Assembly (NCBI GenBank): GCA_016699835.1
Contig: CP064987.1
Span: forward strand, 2,790,001-2,854,000
DNA from: Phycisphaerales bacterium
GTDB lineage: Bacteria > Planctomycetota > Phycisphaerae > Phycisphaerales > UBA1924
Reading direction: 5' to 3'
Length of the DNA: 64,000 nt
Shown here: piece after piece, positions 34,457 to 42,754 of the stretch
Layout: every line of letters begins with the position of its first letter
Numbering within the stretch: the first letter of the stretch is position 1
Notes under the pieces: model-generated
What the model saw: the letters and a program-made list of their open reading frames with translations, nothing else
What the model was told of the DNA's origin: nothing
The model's database searches: none
Program-made: the position numbers and the translations under genes

Positions 34457-35245
34457 ATGGCGTTCGGCACGCCTCCGATGGAACCGTCTTGGCCAGGCCG
34501 CTCCCGAGCGCGACGCAGGAACCCCGACGAGTTGAACGAGACCGACTATAACGCGATCGAAACGACGCTGGGGCCGCCCGTTCGATGGCGTCCTGTCCTG
34601 ATCGCGTCCGGCGTGCTCGTGGTGGCGGGGTTGGCGTGCATCCCCTTCGACGCCACGATCGCCGACGCCGCCCAACGAGCGGGCAAATCCCTCGGCGGCG
34701 ACCTCGAGCGCACGCTCAGACTCCTCGAGCAGTTCGGCGATGTCGCGACCACCATCATCGTCGCCCTCGGTGTCCTGCTCTGTGGCAGCGGCTCGCTCCG
34801 CGCACGCCTCATCCTCTGGCTCTCGGGAGCGATCACCACCTCCGCCCTGGTGCACGTCCTGAAGATCGCCATCGGTCGCCCGCGCCCGCGGTTCCACGAC
34901 CCTGACACCTTCGCCTGGTTCTTTCGCACCTATCCCGTCCAGCATCAGGGCGAGGAGGTCGCGCGCTACTCCTGGCAGACCTGGATCGGCAGCAGCAGCG
35001 ACCTCGCCTCCATGCCCTCCAGCCACACGTCCGCCGCCTTCGCCATGGCCGTCGGACTCAGTGTCGTCTTCCCCAGGGGTCGATGGCTCTGGCTCACTCT
35101 CGCGACGATCGTCGCCCTCGCGCGCGTTCTGCATGGAGCGCACTATGTCTCGGATGTGCTCGTGGGGGCCTCGGTCGGACTCCTGGGCGGCTCGATCGGC
35201 GTCTCTCTTTCCCGGCGTGGTCTGTCGAAGCGGATGGGTCGATAA
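34457..35245 (+). CDS. PAP2-family membrane phosphatase
   Basis: About 262 residues. Hydrophobic helices carry the three PAP2 motifs: KIAIGRPRPR (about 136-145), PSSHTS (about 186-191) and HGAHYVSD (about 227-234). All catalytic residues are present: Lys and Arg, then Ser-His, then the His and Asp. PAP2 enzymes dephosphorylate undecaprenyl pyrophosphate, phosphatidate or lipid A. With the divergent GT39 gene this could recycle lipid carrier, which is an inference. The start is ATG 34457; a nearby in-frame ATG 34478 is the alternative. Confidence 0.85.
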   Translation: MAFGTPPMEPSWPGRSRARRRNPDELNETDYNAIETTLGPPVRWRPVLIASGVLVVAGLACIPFDATIADAAQRAGKSLGGDLERTLRLLEQFGDVATTIIVALGVLLCGSGSLRARLILWLSGAITTSALVHVLKIAIGRPRPRFHDPDTFAWFFRTYPVQHQGEEVARYSWQTWIGSSSDLASMPSSHTSAAFAMAVGLSVVFPRGRWLWLTLATIVALARVLHGAHYVSDVLVGASVGLLGGSIGVSLSRRGLSKRMGR

Positions 35246-35357
35246 CGCAGACAGTGCCGTCGCGCCAACGCCGGCGTCTCAGGCCGAGCCGCAGCCAGGA
35301 TCGCCTCCCGACGACCCCCGACGACCCGGGCTAAACTCGCTTCCCCTTTTTCAGCAC

Positions 35358-35444
35358 GGAGAGGTGTCCGAGTGGCTGAAGGAGCAGCACTGGAAATGCT
35401 GTATACGGGTAACCGTATCGGGGGTTCGAATCCCCCCCTCTCCG
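35358..35444 (+). tRNA. tRNA-Ser (GGA)
   Basis: An 87-nt class II tRNA. The acceptor stem is GGAGAGG/CCTCTCC, and the anticodon stem is CAGCA/TGCTG around the loop CTGGAAA, giving anticodon GGA. A long variable arm (TACGGGTAACCGTA) is typical of tRNA-Ser, and GGTTCGAATCC forms the T arm. The discriminator base is G, as for serine. The 3' CCA is not encoded. A rho-independent terminator follows within 10 bases. Confidence 0.95.
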
Positions 35445-35451
35445 CTTGAAT

Positions 35452-35483
35452 AGCCCCGAGCCGATTCGGCCTCGGGGCTTTTT
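35452..35483 (+). terminator. Rho-independent terminator of tRNA-Ser
   Basis: The 9-bp stem AGCCCCGAG/CTCGGGGCT, with a further CCGA/TCGG inner helix, is followed by TTTTT (35479-35483). It lies immediately downstream of tRNA-Ser. Confidence 0.9.
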
Positions 35484-35522
35484 CATTGGTACACACTCAC
35501 AGTCGCGAGTGTCCGCAGGCCA

Positions 35523-36290
35523 TTACCGCCCGGCGTGATCGAGTGACTCGGCCCGAAGGATGTGCAAATCGGCGAGTTGCTCAAGCGTCCCTGTGATGGT
35601 GGTTGGCATGCCTACGAAGTCGCGGACGGTGTCGATCGTCGCGGCGTGACCCTGCGCGTCAGTAAGCAGGTAATACGTCGGTATCCCGGTGGCGTCGCGG
35701 GAGAGGAGCATGGGGGGGATGCCGCCCTGGATGCAGAGGATGGCGCAGGCGCGGTGGGCCTTACCCTCGCCGGGTTTCATGGCTCCGAGGTAGCACTTGG
35801 GGTCGATGACCTCGCCGGTTATGGTGATGGGGCCTAGGGATTTGGGCGTGGGGATCTCGCGTGGCGGCGAGTCGGGGGTGGTGGCCACCGAGGCCATCGC
35901 GTCGGGTGATGAGGCGACCTCGATCATGCGGCGGTGGTCGCGCTCGAGGAGTGTGCCCTTGATGGTGGCGGTGGTGTGGTTGAAGGGTTTGATGCGTTCG
36001 CGGATGCCATGCTTTCCTTCGGCGACGAGGAGGATGACGCTCGGGCCCTGGTGTTCGCTGACGATGAGCATGGGCTGGGGTTCGGCGAGGATGGTGCCGG
36101 TCCAGGAGTTGGTGTCCACGTGCCAGACGGCGTTCCCGGGGGAACGCTGGGCGAGTGCGGCGAGGCTCGCGACAATGGCGAGGAGGATCATGATGAGGGG
36201 GAGCGCGAGGCGGACGGTGTCGCGATGCTCGCGAGGGGCGGGGAGATAGCCGACGTAGATGCGGTTTGGATTGTCGGGGGTGGTGGGCAT
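35523..36290 (-). CDS. Membrane-anchored protein of unknown function with a GEVIDPKCY motif
   Basis: 255 residues, anchored by one helix at about 28-48, with the rest probably periplasmic. Two OB-like stretches are suggested (TWTGTILAEPQPMLIV and TITGEVIDPKCYLGAM). A conserved-looking cysteine group is present in DPKCYLGAMKPGEGKAHRACAILCIQGG; three Cys could bind metal or heme, but no exact motif is recognised. Its neighbour on the same strand, past an interrupting gene, is the Rieske membrane protein, so a redox role is plausible. Function unknown. Confidence 0.65.
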   Translation of the reverse strand: MPTTPDNPNRIYVGYLPAPREHRDTVRLALPLIMILLAIVASLAALAQRSPGNAVWHVDTNSWTGTILAEPQPMLIVSEHQGPSVILLVAEGKHGIRERIKPFNHTTATIKGTLLERDHRRMIEVASSPDAMASVATTPDSPPREIPTPKSLGPITITGEVIDPKCYLGAMKPGEGKAHRACAILCIQGGIPPMLLSRDATGIPTYYLLTDAQGHAATIDTVRDFVGMPTTITGTLEQLADLHILRAESLDHAGR

Positions 36291-36323
36291 GGGATGTTTC
36301 TTGGTGATGAATCGGATCGATTC

Positions 36324-37043
36324 CTACTGCACGCTGCCGTGATAGGCGCAGTCCGCATATTCACGCAGCCAGGAGGGCACGTCATCACGCTCGAGAAACT
36401 TCTCGATGAATGACTGAAGCTGCGGTGCGATGTCGCGGCGTTTCTTCGCCCGGTGTACTGAAACGATGTGCCCGATTCCGTGAAGGGCGCTGATTCGGCA
36501 CGCACTCGTGCGGCATTTCAAGAGAGCCGTTTCAAGGATGTGAACTCCTGGCTCAACCAAATGGGGTGCCTTGTCTGGAAACATGACGGTTCCTGCAAGG
36601 TTGTCCATGTCCCAGATCATGTAGACCGCACCGTCGATTATGTGCTTGAGATACAGTTGGCTGTCTGGGTCTGAGCCCCTATTCCCGCAAACTCGATCGA
36701 AGAGGTTGGTGTACATGGTCGCAATCGATCGGATGCAGCCGGACTGAAGATCTACGGGAATCTGGGAGTCGCGGACCGTTTTGATATACTCCGAACCCGT
36801 TCCGAAGAGAAACCACGTGGCCTTTGCAATCTGATTGTCCGTGAACTCCTCCACAACCGAGTTGGGTGATTCAAAGAGTCTGGTCATGTATGTCGCCAGC
36901 AACGAGACTTCCAAGTTCAAGAATCGTTCCTGTCTGACAATGCCAACCTCCCACGAGTCCGCGTCGTTTCCGCTGAAATCGTCCCACGCTTGAGTAAAGC
37001 AGTAGTATCGCCATTCCTCGAACGTTGGTGATTGTGATTCCAT
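36324..37043 (-). CDS. Hypothetical protein of lower GC, probable acquired gene
   Basis: 239 residues, mainly helical, with no signal peptide or membrane helix. The C-terminal part (SACRISALHGIGHI ... FLERDDVPSWLREYADCAYHGSVQ) looks like HEAT-type repeats, a pattern seen in short unannotated proteins of soil bacteria. AGAGGA precedes the ATG. Base composition is clearly lower in GC than its neighbours, with roughly even A/T and G/C and many codons ending in A or T. It sits alone between two genes of what otherwise looks like one redox cluster, which suggests insertion by transfer. Function unknown. Confidence 0.65.
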   Translation of the reverse strand: MESQSPTFEEWRYYCFTQAWDDFSGNDADSWEVGIVRQERFLNLEVSLLATYMTRLFESPNSVVEEFTDNQIAKATWFLFGTGSEYIKTVRDSQIPVDLQSGCIRSIATMYTNLFDRVCGNRGSDPDSQLYLKHIIDGAVYMIWDMDNLAGTVMFPDKAPHLVEPGVHILETALLKCRTSACRISALHGIGHIVSVHRAKKRRDIAPQLQSFIEKFLERDDVPSWLREYADCAYHGSVQ

Positions 37044-37108
37044 TTATCCTCTGCGGCAATTTGCCAGTCACACATCGGCCATGAGTTCCAGTCCTGTAGT
37101 CACACACA

Positions 37109-38158
37109 TTACGGGATCGGTGCCGGTGTCGCGGGATCGTTGAGCGGGCGCGGCTTTGGATTGACGAGGATGCGGCGGCCCTCGATGCGGACCTCGTGGG
37201 TGGGGACGCGATCGTCGAAGGGTGGTGGGGCGGCGCCGGATTCGGGGCGGTATTGGTAGCCGTGCCAGGGGCAGGTGATGCAGCCGTCGAGGATCTGGCC
37301 CTCGGCGAGGGGGCCGCCCTGGTGGGCGCAGACGCCGGAGATCGCGGCGATGGTGGTAGTGTCGCGGAAGACGGCGATGGGCGGGCCGGCTTTGGTGCAG
37401 ATCGAGACGGCGCGAGAGGGGGCGATGTCGTCGATGGAGCCGGCGTCGAGCCAGGATGTGGCGGGGTCTGTGGGTGTTGTGAGGGCGTCCTTGCGTTTCT
37501 GCTTGAAGGCGGCAGCGAGGTGGAGCGTGGTGAGTGTGGCGAGGCCGAGGATCAGCGCGATTGGGATGAATCGTGAGGGCTCGGACTGCATGATGCCGAG
37601 GGCGACGTGGAGGACGAGGAGCGCGTAGGCGAGATAGACGAGCATGTGGATGGACTTCCACACGCGGGGCGTGAGGTTCTTGAGCCAGAAGTCGTGGCTG
37701 GTGGCGGCGAGGACGAAGAGGATCAGGAAGGCGACGAATCCGAGGATCTCGAAGGGGAAACGGCTGATGGAGGCGTAGTCGTGTGTGGCGTCGAGGAGGG
37801 CGCTCGCGGGGTTCCGGACGCCGAAGCCGCCATAGAAGCCGATCGCGATCAGGGCGTGGAGGAGGGCGAGGAGGAAGATGGTGACGCCGAGATGGCGACG
37901 GTTGTAAAGGAGCGGGGCGAAGCGTGTGGAGAGGCGGGCGAGAGGGCCGATGGCGAGGGCGACGTGGAGGAGGGTGAGGCTGGTGAGGCCGAGGGCGCGC
38001 ATCGCGAGGATGGGTGGTGAAATGGCCTCGGCGCCCGCGTGGGTGAGGGAGGTGATCGTCGCGAAGGTGATGAGGAGGATGAGCGTGGCGGCGACGATCG
38101 CGAGGTCGTAGAGACGCTTGTGGCGGTTCCACTGGATGGCTCGATAGGCGACGCTCAT
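37109..38158 (-). CDS. Rieske [2Fe-2S] protein fused to a ferric-reductase-like heme membrane domain
   Basis: 349 residues. Five or six transmembrane helices (about residues 15-210) contain His residues spaced as in ferric-reductase-like domains, for example RRHLGVTIFLLALLHALIAIG and WKSIHMLVYLAYALLVLHVALG. A C-terminal Rieske domain follows, with CAHQGGPLAEGQ (about 273) and CPWHGYQY (about 293), the two Cys-x-His cluster motifs. It probably passes electrons between a soluble donor and membrane heme. ATG 38158 overlaps the stop of the upstream small gene by 4 bases. Reaction partners are unknown. Confidence 0.82.
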   Translation of the reverse strand: MSVAYRAIQWNRHKRLYDLAIVAATLILLITFATITSLTHAGAEAISPPILAMRALGLTSLTLLHVALAIGPLARLSTRFAPLLYNRRHLGVTIFLLALLHALIAIGFYGGFGVRNPASALLDATHDYASISRFPFEILGFVAFLILFVLAATSHDFWLKNLTPRVWKSIHMLVYLAYALLVLHVALGIMQSEPSRFIPIALILGLATLTTLHLAAAFKQKRKDALTTPTDPATSWLDAGSIDDIAPSRAVSICTKAGPPIAVFRDTTTIAAISGVCAHQGGPLAEGQILDGCITCPWHGYQYRPESGAAPPPFDDRVPTHEVRIEGRRILVNPKPRPLNDPATPAPIP

Positions 38159-38295
38159 GGGAGGCTCGAGGCCTGGGGGATGTCGGTGTGAGCGCGATCC
38201 TCGCGGGTGGCGATAGTGGCCCACAGTGCCGCGGCGAGGAGGATTGGGAGGATGATCCAGATTAGGCGATGGATGGAGCGTTGGGTGCGGGTCAT
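38155..38295 (-). CDS. 46-residue single-helix membrane protein
   Basis: A tiny protein beginning MTRTQRSIHRLIW with one helix, IILPILLAAALWATIA, and a short polar tail. The open frame runs further upstream, but the proline- and serine-rich part looks spurious. It overlaps the Rieske gene start by 4 bases (38155-38158), implying coupled translation. It could be a small subunit of the membrane redox complex; this is inferred from position alone. Confidence 0.55.
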   Translation of the reverse strand: MTRTQRSIHRLIWIILPILLAAALWATIATREDRAHTDIPQASSLP

Positions 38296-38305
38296 GGAGT
38301 GCAGG

Positions 38306-38536
38306 TCATGGGTGATGATGCGCGGACTCGCGTGAGTGGTGACGGAGGTTGGCGCGGAGCATGAGGGGCCAGAGGGCGATGAGGCCGGGGATGATGAGGA
38401 GGCGGAAGGGAAGGGAGCCATTGGCGGCGGCGGGGTCAACTGAGTTGATGCCCCGGAAGGCGAGGGGGATGGCGAGGAGCGCGCCGATGGCGAAGTAGAT
38501 GCTGAGGGTCAGAAGCATGAAGTCCATGGGAGACAT
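38306..38536 (-). CDS. Small two-helix membrane protein
   Basis: A 76-residue protein with helices at about 6-26 and 44-62 and a histidine-rich tail. It lies 10 bp upstream of the 46-residue protein and in the same orientation as the Rieske gene. Histidines in the tail and a PFRLLIIPGLIALWPLMLRA segment suggest a small redox-complex subunit. Function unknown. Confidence 0.6.
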   Translation of the reverse strand: MSPMDFMLLTLSIYFAIGALLAIPLAFRGINSVDPAAANGSLPFRLLIIPGLIALWPLMLRANLRHHSRESAHHHP

Positions 38537-38637
38537 GCGGGGTTTGATGCCAGGGGGTGGGCTTGGTCTCAGATTCGTGGATTCACGCTTGATGAGTGAG
38601 TTACAGGAGATTTGGCTTTGCCACGTTGCAGGTCAAG

Positions 38638-38664
38638 AGCACCACTCTGGAGAGTGGTGCCACC
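38638..38664. repeat. Dispersed palindrome, family C, copy 2
   Basis: Arms CACCACTCT and AGAGTGGTG surround GG (38640-38659), followed by CCACC as in copy 1 (1294-1350). Confidence 0.6.
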
Positions 38665-38676
38665 TTTACACAGAGA

Positions 38677-38704
38677 AACCCCCGGGTGGTGGGACCCGGG
38701 GGTT
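38677..38704 (-). terminator. Strong hairpin, candidate minus-strand terminator
   Basis: Perfect 11-bp arms AACCCCCGGGT and ACCCGGGGGTT flank a 6-base loop. On the minus strand it is followed by a T/C-rich stretch (TCTCTG), which is only a weak U-tract. A possible terminator for nrdJ (which ends 480 bp upstream on that strand) or for a small RNA. Confidence 0.45.
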
Positions 38705-38712
38705 CAGGGAGT

Positions 38713-38791
38713 TGCGGGGCGCTCGTGCTCCGGTCTTTCAGGAGCCGCGGACGCGGAGGGTGGGACTCGGCGTCGCGATCGATGCCCCGCA
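38713..38791 (-). ncRNA. Candidate structured small RNA (minus strand)
   Basis: Outer arms TGCGGGGC (38713-38720) and GCCCCGCA (38784-38791) enclose an inner GCTCC/GGAGC hairpin. Nine bases downstream, on the minus strand, lies the 11-bp terminator-like hairpin. No known RNA family is recognised; this is a weak candidate. Confidence 0.25.
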
Positions 38792-39115
38792 GGTGGTGGG
38801 CTGGGAGTTGTGTCGTTCACGGTCGTTATATCAGAGGCGTGCCGTCGGCGTGGGCGGCGTGGGTGGACGCGTCGCGGATGCTCCTCCGTGGGGTGCTTTG
38901 GCCGAGTGTGGGCGGCCTTGGGGCTGTCCCTGCCCCATCACACCGGTGAGTGTGACGCACGTCGAGTGGAGCGGCGAATCGCGGGGCTGATGAGTGTCGG
39001 GGTCGATCCTCGACGCCCGTCACCAGCATGTATCCATCCTGTTGCTGACCCTTGTGTCCCTCCTGCTGGCCGCGTGCTTGTGACGGCACGCCTCTGATGT
39101 GAACGATCTGGAAAC

Positions 39116-39140
39116 GAGACGGAGTTCCGAAGTGACGAAG
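39116..39140. repeat. Dispersed repeat, family D, copy 3
   Basis: GAGACGGAGTTCCG followed by AAGTGACGAAG. It matches the copies at 15704-15742 and, inverted, 16932-16965. Confidence 0.55.
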
Positions 39141-39146
39141 TAGGAA

Positions 39147-39175
39147 GCACAGGCAGCGGGACGCCTGTGCCATGT
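39147..39175. repeat. Dispersed palindrome, family B, copy 3
   Basis: Arms GCACAGGC (39147-39154) and GCCTGTGC (39163-39170) surround 8 bases. It lies immediately downstream of the nrdJ stop codon. Confidence 0.6.
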
Positions 39176-39181
39176 GAGATT

Positions 39182-42100
39182 TCAACTGCAGCCCATGCTG
39201 TTGCCGCAGTTCAGGCACTTGTGGCAGGTGCCCGAACGAACGGTGACGTTGCCACAGATATCGCAGGCGGGGGCGTCGCCCATGCTCTCCATCGCCACCG
39301 AGAGCGTGGAGGAGGCGGTGACCTGGGTGCCTGTGATCTCGACCGACGAAGACTCAACGATCACGGTGCGCGAGGCGGAGGTGATGGCCGCGTCGTCGGC
39401 GTGGTCGTCGGCCCAGTCGTCGTCGACCGAAGGCGGGGCGACAAAGCGGGAGGCGTCCTCGGTCGCCGGCGGGGCGCTCCAGTCGGAGCGGGGCTGGAAC
39501 TCGATGACGCTGGAGGGCTTGGGGGAGGACTCACGCTTGGGGGCGTACTGCTCGCGGAAGCCGGGGATGAACTGCATGCCCATCCAGCGGAAGATGTAGT
39601 CGACGAGGCTCTGGGCGATGGGGATGTCGGAGTTGGTGGTCATGCCCGCCGGCTCGAAGCGCTGGAAGGAGAACTTGCCGACGAGGCTGGAGACAGGGAC
39701 GCCGTATTGCAGGGCGACGCTGGTGGCGGTGCCGAGCGAGTCCATGAGGCCGCCGATGGTGGATCCTTCCTTGCTCATGGTGATGAAGAGTTCGCCGGGC
39801 ATGCCGTCGTCGTAGAGCCCGACGGTGAGGTATCCCTCGTGCCCGGCGACGTTGAACTTGTGGGTGATGGAGCGACGCGTGTCGCTGAGTCGGCGGCGCA
39901 TGGGCTTGTGGACGATCTGGATGATGGGCTCAGGCGCCTGGATCGAGGAGGCCGGCGTCGCCACAGCCGGGGCGAGGGCACCAGAGGTGGTAGGGTCCGG
40001 GCGGAGGTCCTTGGAAGGCTCGTCCTTCTTCGTCTCCTTGGCCGAGTCCTTCTTGAGTTCGTTCTTGGCCTCGTCGGCGGTAGCGGAGAGGGGCTGGCTG
40101 AGTTTGCAGCCGTCGCGATAGAGGGCGTTGGCCTTCAGCCCGAGTTCCCACGAGAGGCGGTAGCACGACTTGATGTCATCGACCGAGGCCTCGTTGGGGA
40201 GGTTGATGGTCTTAGAGATCGCGCCGGAGATGAAGGGCTGGGCGGCGGCCATCATGCGGATGTGCCCCTCGGCGGCGATGAAGCGCTTGCCGAGTTTGCC
40301 GCACTTGTTGGCGCAGTCGAAGATAGGAAGGTGGGCGGCTTTGAGGTGCGGCGCGCCCTCGATGGTGGCCGTGCCGCAGATCGCGAGGTTGAGGGCGCTG
40401 ATGTCGTCGTCGGAGAGGCCGAGCGCGGCGAGGAGATTGAAGGACGAGTCGGCCTTGGCGGCTTCGGGGGCGATGCCGCACGCCCGGAGCGAATCCTCCG
40501 AGAGCGACCACGCCGAGAAGGCGAAGAGAAGTTCGAAGACGCCCGGGAGCGAGGCCTCGATCGCGTTGAGATCAACCGTGGTGACGCCGCGATCGGCGAG
40601 GAACTTGCGGAGGGTGCCCGTGCCGCTGGGCAGCGGCGTGTTGAGCGTGAGCGTGCCCAGGATGTAGGTCATGATGTCGCGGACGTGGAGCGGCGAATAC
40701 GCGAGCGCGTGCAGGGCCGGCTCGACGGACTCGTTGGCGATCTTGAAGTAGCCGCCACCGGCGAGTTTCTTGAACTTCACGAGGGCGAAGTCGGGCTCAA
40801 CGCCCGTGGTGTCGCAATCCATGAGCAGGCCGATCGTGCCCGTGGGCGCGATGACGGTGGTCTGGGCGTTGCGATAGCCGTGCTTTTCGCCCAGGGCGAG
40901 GGCGTCGTCCCAGACGGTGGTGGCGCGCTTGAGGAGGGCGTCGGTGTTGGCGACGCGGAGCGTGCCGGCCTTGCGACTCTTGGTGATGAGGTCGTGGTCG
41001 ATGGGGACGGGGCGGATGGTAAGGTCGATGTAGTCCTTGCTCGTGCGCGACGTGCCGTGGGCCGCGAGGCGATGGTTCTTGATGACGCGGAGCATGGAGT
41101 CGCGGTCGTCATCGAAGCCCGGGAATGGACCATGCTCGCTGGCCATGAGGGCGCTCATGCGATACGAGCGGCCTGTGAGGATCGACGTGAGTGTGGCGCA
41201 GATGGCGCGGGCCTCGTCGGAGTCGTAGGGGATCCCCGCCTGCATGAGCATGGCGCCGAGATTGGCATAGCCCAGGCCGAGGGTGCGGAAGCGATACGAG
41301 AGTTCGGCGATCTGCTTGCTTGGGAAGGCGGCCATGAGGACGCTGATCTCGAGGACGATGGTCCAGAGATCGACGCCATGCTCGAAGCGCTCGTGGTCGA
41401 AGGTGCGGGCCTTGTCGTCATAGAAGCGGAGGACGTTGAGCGAGGCGAGGTTGCAGGCGGTGTTGTCGAGGAACATGTACTCGCTGCAGGGGTTGCTCGC
41501 GTTGATGCGGCCGGCGCTGGGGCAGGTGTGCCAGGCGTTGATGGTCGAGTCGAACTGGACGCCCGGATCGGCGCAGCGCCACGCGGCGAAGCCGATCTGG
41601 TCCCAGAGGTCGCGGGCGCGATAGGTGTGCGCCACCTTGCCGGTGATGCGCCATGTCGTGTCCCACGAGGTGTCCTTGTCGATCGCCTCGAAGAAGGAGT
41701 CGGGGATACGGACGGAGTTGTTGGAGTTCTGACCGCTGACGGTCTGGTAGGCCTCGCCGTTGAAGTCATAGTTCAGCGTGAGTTTGAGTTCCTCGCACTG
41801 CTTGGCGACGCCGGGGTCGTGCTTCTTGAGGAGGCGCAGGCCCTCGACCATCGCCTGGACTTTGATCTCTTCGCGGACCTTCCAGTTGATGAACTCGGCG
41901 ATGTCGGGGTGGTCCATGTCGAGGCAGACCATCTTGGCGGCGCGGCGTGTGGTGCCGCCGGATTTGATCGCGCTTGCGGCACGGTCGCCGATGCGAAGCC
42001 AAGACATGAGCCCGGAGGACTTCCCGCCGCCGGAGAGTTTCTCGCCGTCGCCGCGGAGGTGGCTGAAGTTGGTCCCGGTGCCGCTGCCGTATTTGAAGAG

Positions 42101-42754
42101 TCGGGCCTCGCGCACCCAGAGGTCCATGATGCCTCCTTCGTTGACGAGGTCGTCATCGACGGACTGGATGAAGCAGGCGTGGGGCTGGGGGTGGGTGTAG
42201 GCGTCGTCGGCGAGTTTGGGCGTGCCGGTGTTGGGGTCGACGATCCAGTGGCCCTGGGCGGGCCCGGAGATGCCATAGGCGTAGTTCAGCCCGGTGTTGA
42301 ACCACTGGGGGCTGTTGGGCGCGCACATCTGGTGGACCATCATGTAGACGAGTTCGTCGTAGAACGCCTGGGCGTCGTCGGCGGAATCGAAGTAGTTGTG
42401 CGTCTCGCCCCAGTAGCGCCAGCAGCCGGCGAGGCGGTGGATCACCTGCTCGGCGGACTTCTCCGGGCCGGTCTGCGGCTTGCCGGACTCGAGGATGGGC
42501 TTGATGGCGCCGGCGGTGTCCCGCGCGACGCGCCCGGCGGACGTGAACTCGCACTGCGGCACGCCGGCCTTGCGGAAGTACTTGCTGACCATGATGTCCA
42601 CGGCCAACTGCGACCACGACTCGGGGAGCCAGGCGTCCTTCATCTCGAAGACCACCGACCCGTCGGGGTTGGTGATCCTGGAGGAGCGCTTGGCCCACTT
42701 CACAGAGTCGAATGCATCCTGGCCTTTGGTGGTGAACTTTCTCGTGATCTTCAT
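39182..42754 (-). CDS. nrdJ: Adenosylcobalamin-dependent ribonucleotide reductase
   Basis: 1190 residues, class II reductase. It has PNSPQWFNTG early in the catalytic barrel, NPCSE (about residue 422) with the active-site Cys and Glu, and APTGTIGLLMDCDTTGVEPDFALVKFKKL. After a linker there is a TSCPD-like domain (VAGHEGYLTVGLYDDGMPGELFI) and a zinc-ribbon-like end with four Cys (CDICGN ... CHKCLNCGNSMGCS). It reduces ribonucleotides to deoxyribonucleotides using B12, independently of oxygen. ATG 42754 overlaps the stop of the upstream four-helix-bundle gene. No cobalamin riboswitch is recognisable before it. Confidence 0.95.
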   Translation of the reverse strand: MKITRKFTTKGQDAFDSVKWAKRSSRITNPDGSVVFEMKDAWLPESWSQLAVDIMVSKYFRKAGVPQCEFTSAGRVARDTAGAIKPILESGKPQTGPEKSAEQVIHRLAGCWRYWGETHNYFDSADDAQAFYDELVYMMVHQMCAPNSPQWFNTGLNYAYGISGPAQGHWIVDPNTGTPKLADDAYTHPQPHACFIQSVDDDLVNEGGIMDLWVREARLFKYGSGTGTNFSHLRGDGEKLSGGGKSSGLMSWLRIGDRAASAIKSGGTTRRAAKMVCLDMDHPDIAEFINWKVREEIKVQAMVEGLRLLKKHDPGVAKQCEELKLTLNYDFNGEAYQTVSGQNSNNSVRIPDSFFEAIDKDTSWDTTWRITGKVAHTYRARDLWDQIGFAAWRCADPGVQFDSTINAWHTCPSAGRINASNPCSEYMFLDNTACNLASLNVLRFYDDKARTFDHERFEHGVDLWTIVLEISVLMAAFPSKQIAELSYRFRTLGLGYANLGAMLMQAGIPYDSDEARAICATLTSILTGRSYRMSALMASEHGPFPGFDDDRDSMLRVIKNHRLAAHGTSRTSKDYIDLTIRPVPIDHDLITKSRKAGTLRVANTDALLKRATTVWDDALALGEKHGYRNAQTTVIAPTGTIGLLMDCDTTGVEPDFALVKFKKLAGGGYFKIANESVEPALHALAYSPLHVRDIMTYILGTLTLNTPLPSGTGTLRKFLADRGVTTVDLNAIEASLPGVFELLFAFSAWSLSEDSLRACGIAPEAAKADSSFNLLAALGLSDDDISALNLAICGTATIEGAPHLKAAHLPIFDCANKCGKLGKRFIAAEGHIRMMAAAQPFISGAISKTINLPNEASVDDIKSCYRLSWELGLKANALYRDGCKLSQPLSATADEAKNELKKDSAKETKKDEPSKDLRPDPTTSGALAPAVATPASSIQAPEPIIQIVHKPMRRRLSDTRRSITHKFNVAGHEGYLTVGLYDDGMPGELFITMSKEGSTIGGLMDSLGTATSVALQYGVPVSSLVGKFSFQRFEPAGMTTNSDIPIAQSLVDYIFRWMGMQFIPGFREQYAPKRESSPKPSSVIEFQPRSDWSAPPATEDASRFVAPPSVDDDWADDHADDAAITSASRTVIVESSSVEITGTQVTASSTLSVAMESMGDAPACDICGNVTVRSGTCHKCLNCGNSMGCS

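Larger units (their letters stand above)
38537..39181. other. Intergenic region without gene (about 645 bp)
   Basis: No gene is supported. The stretch holds a family C palindrome (38638-38664), a strong GC hairpin (38677-38704), a foldable element (38713-38791), a family D repeat (39116-39140) and a family B palindrome (39147-39175). Confidence 0.6.
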
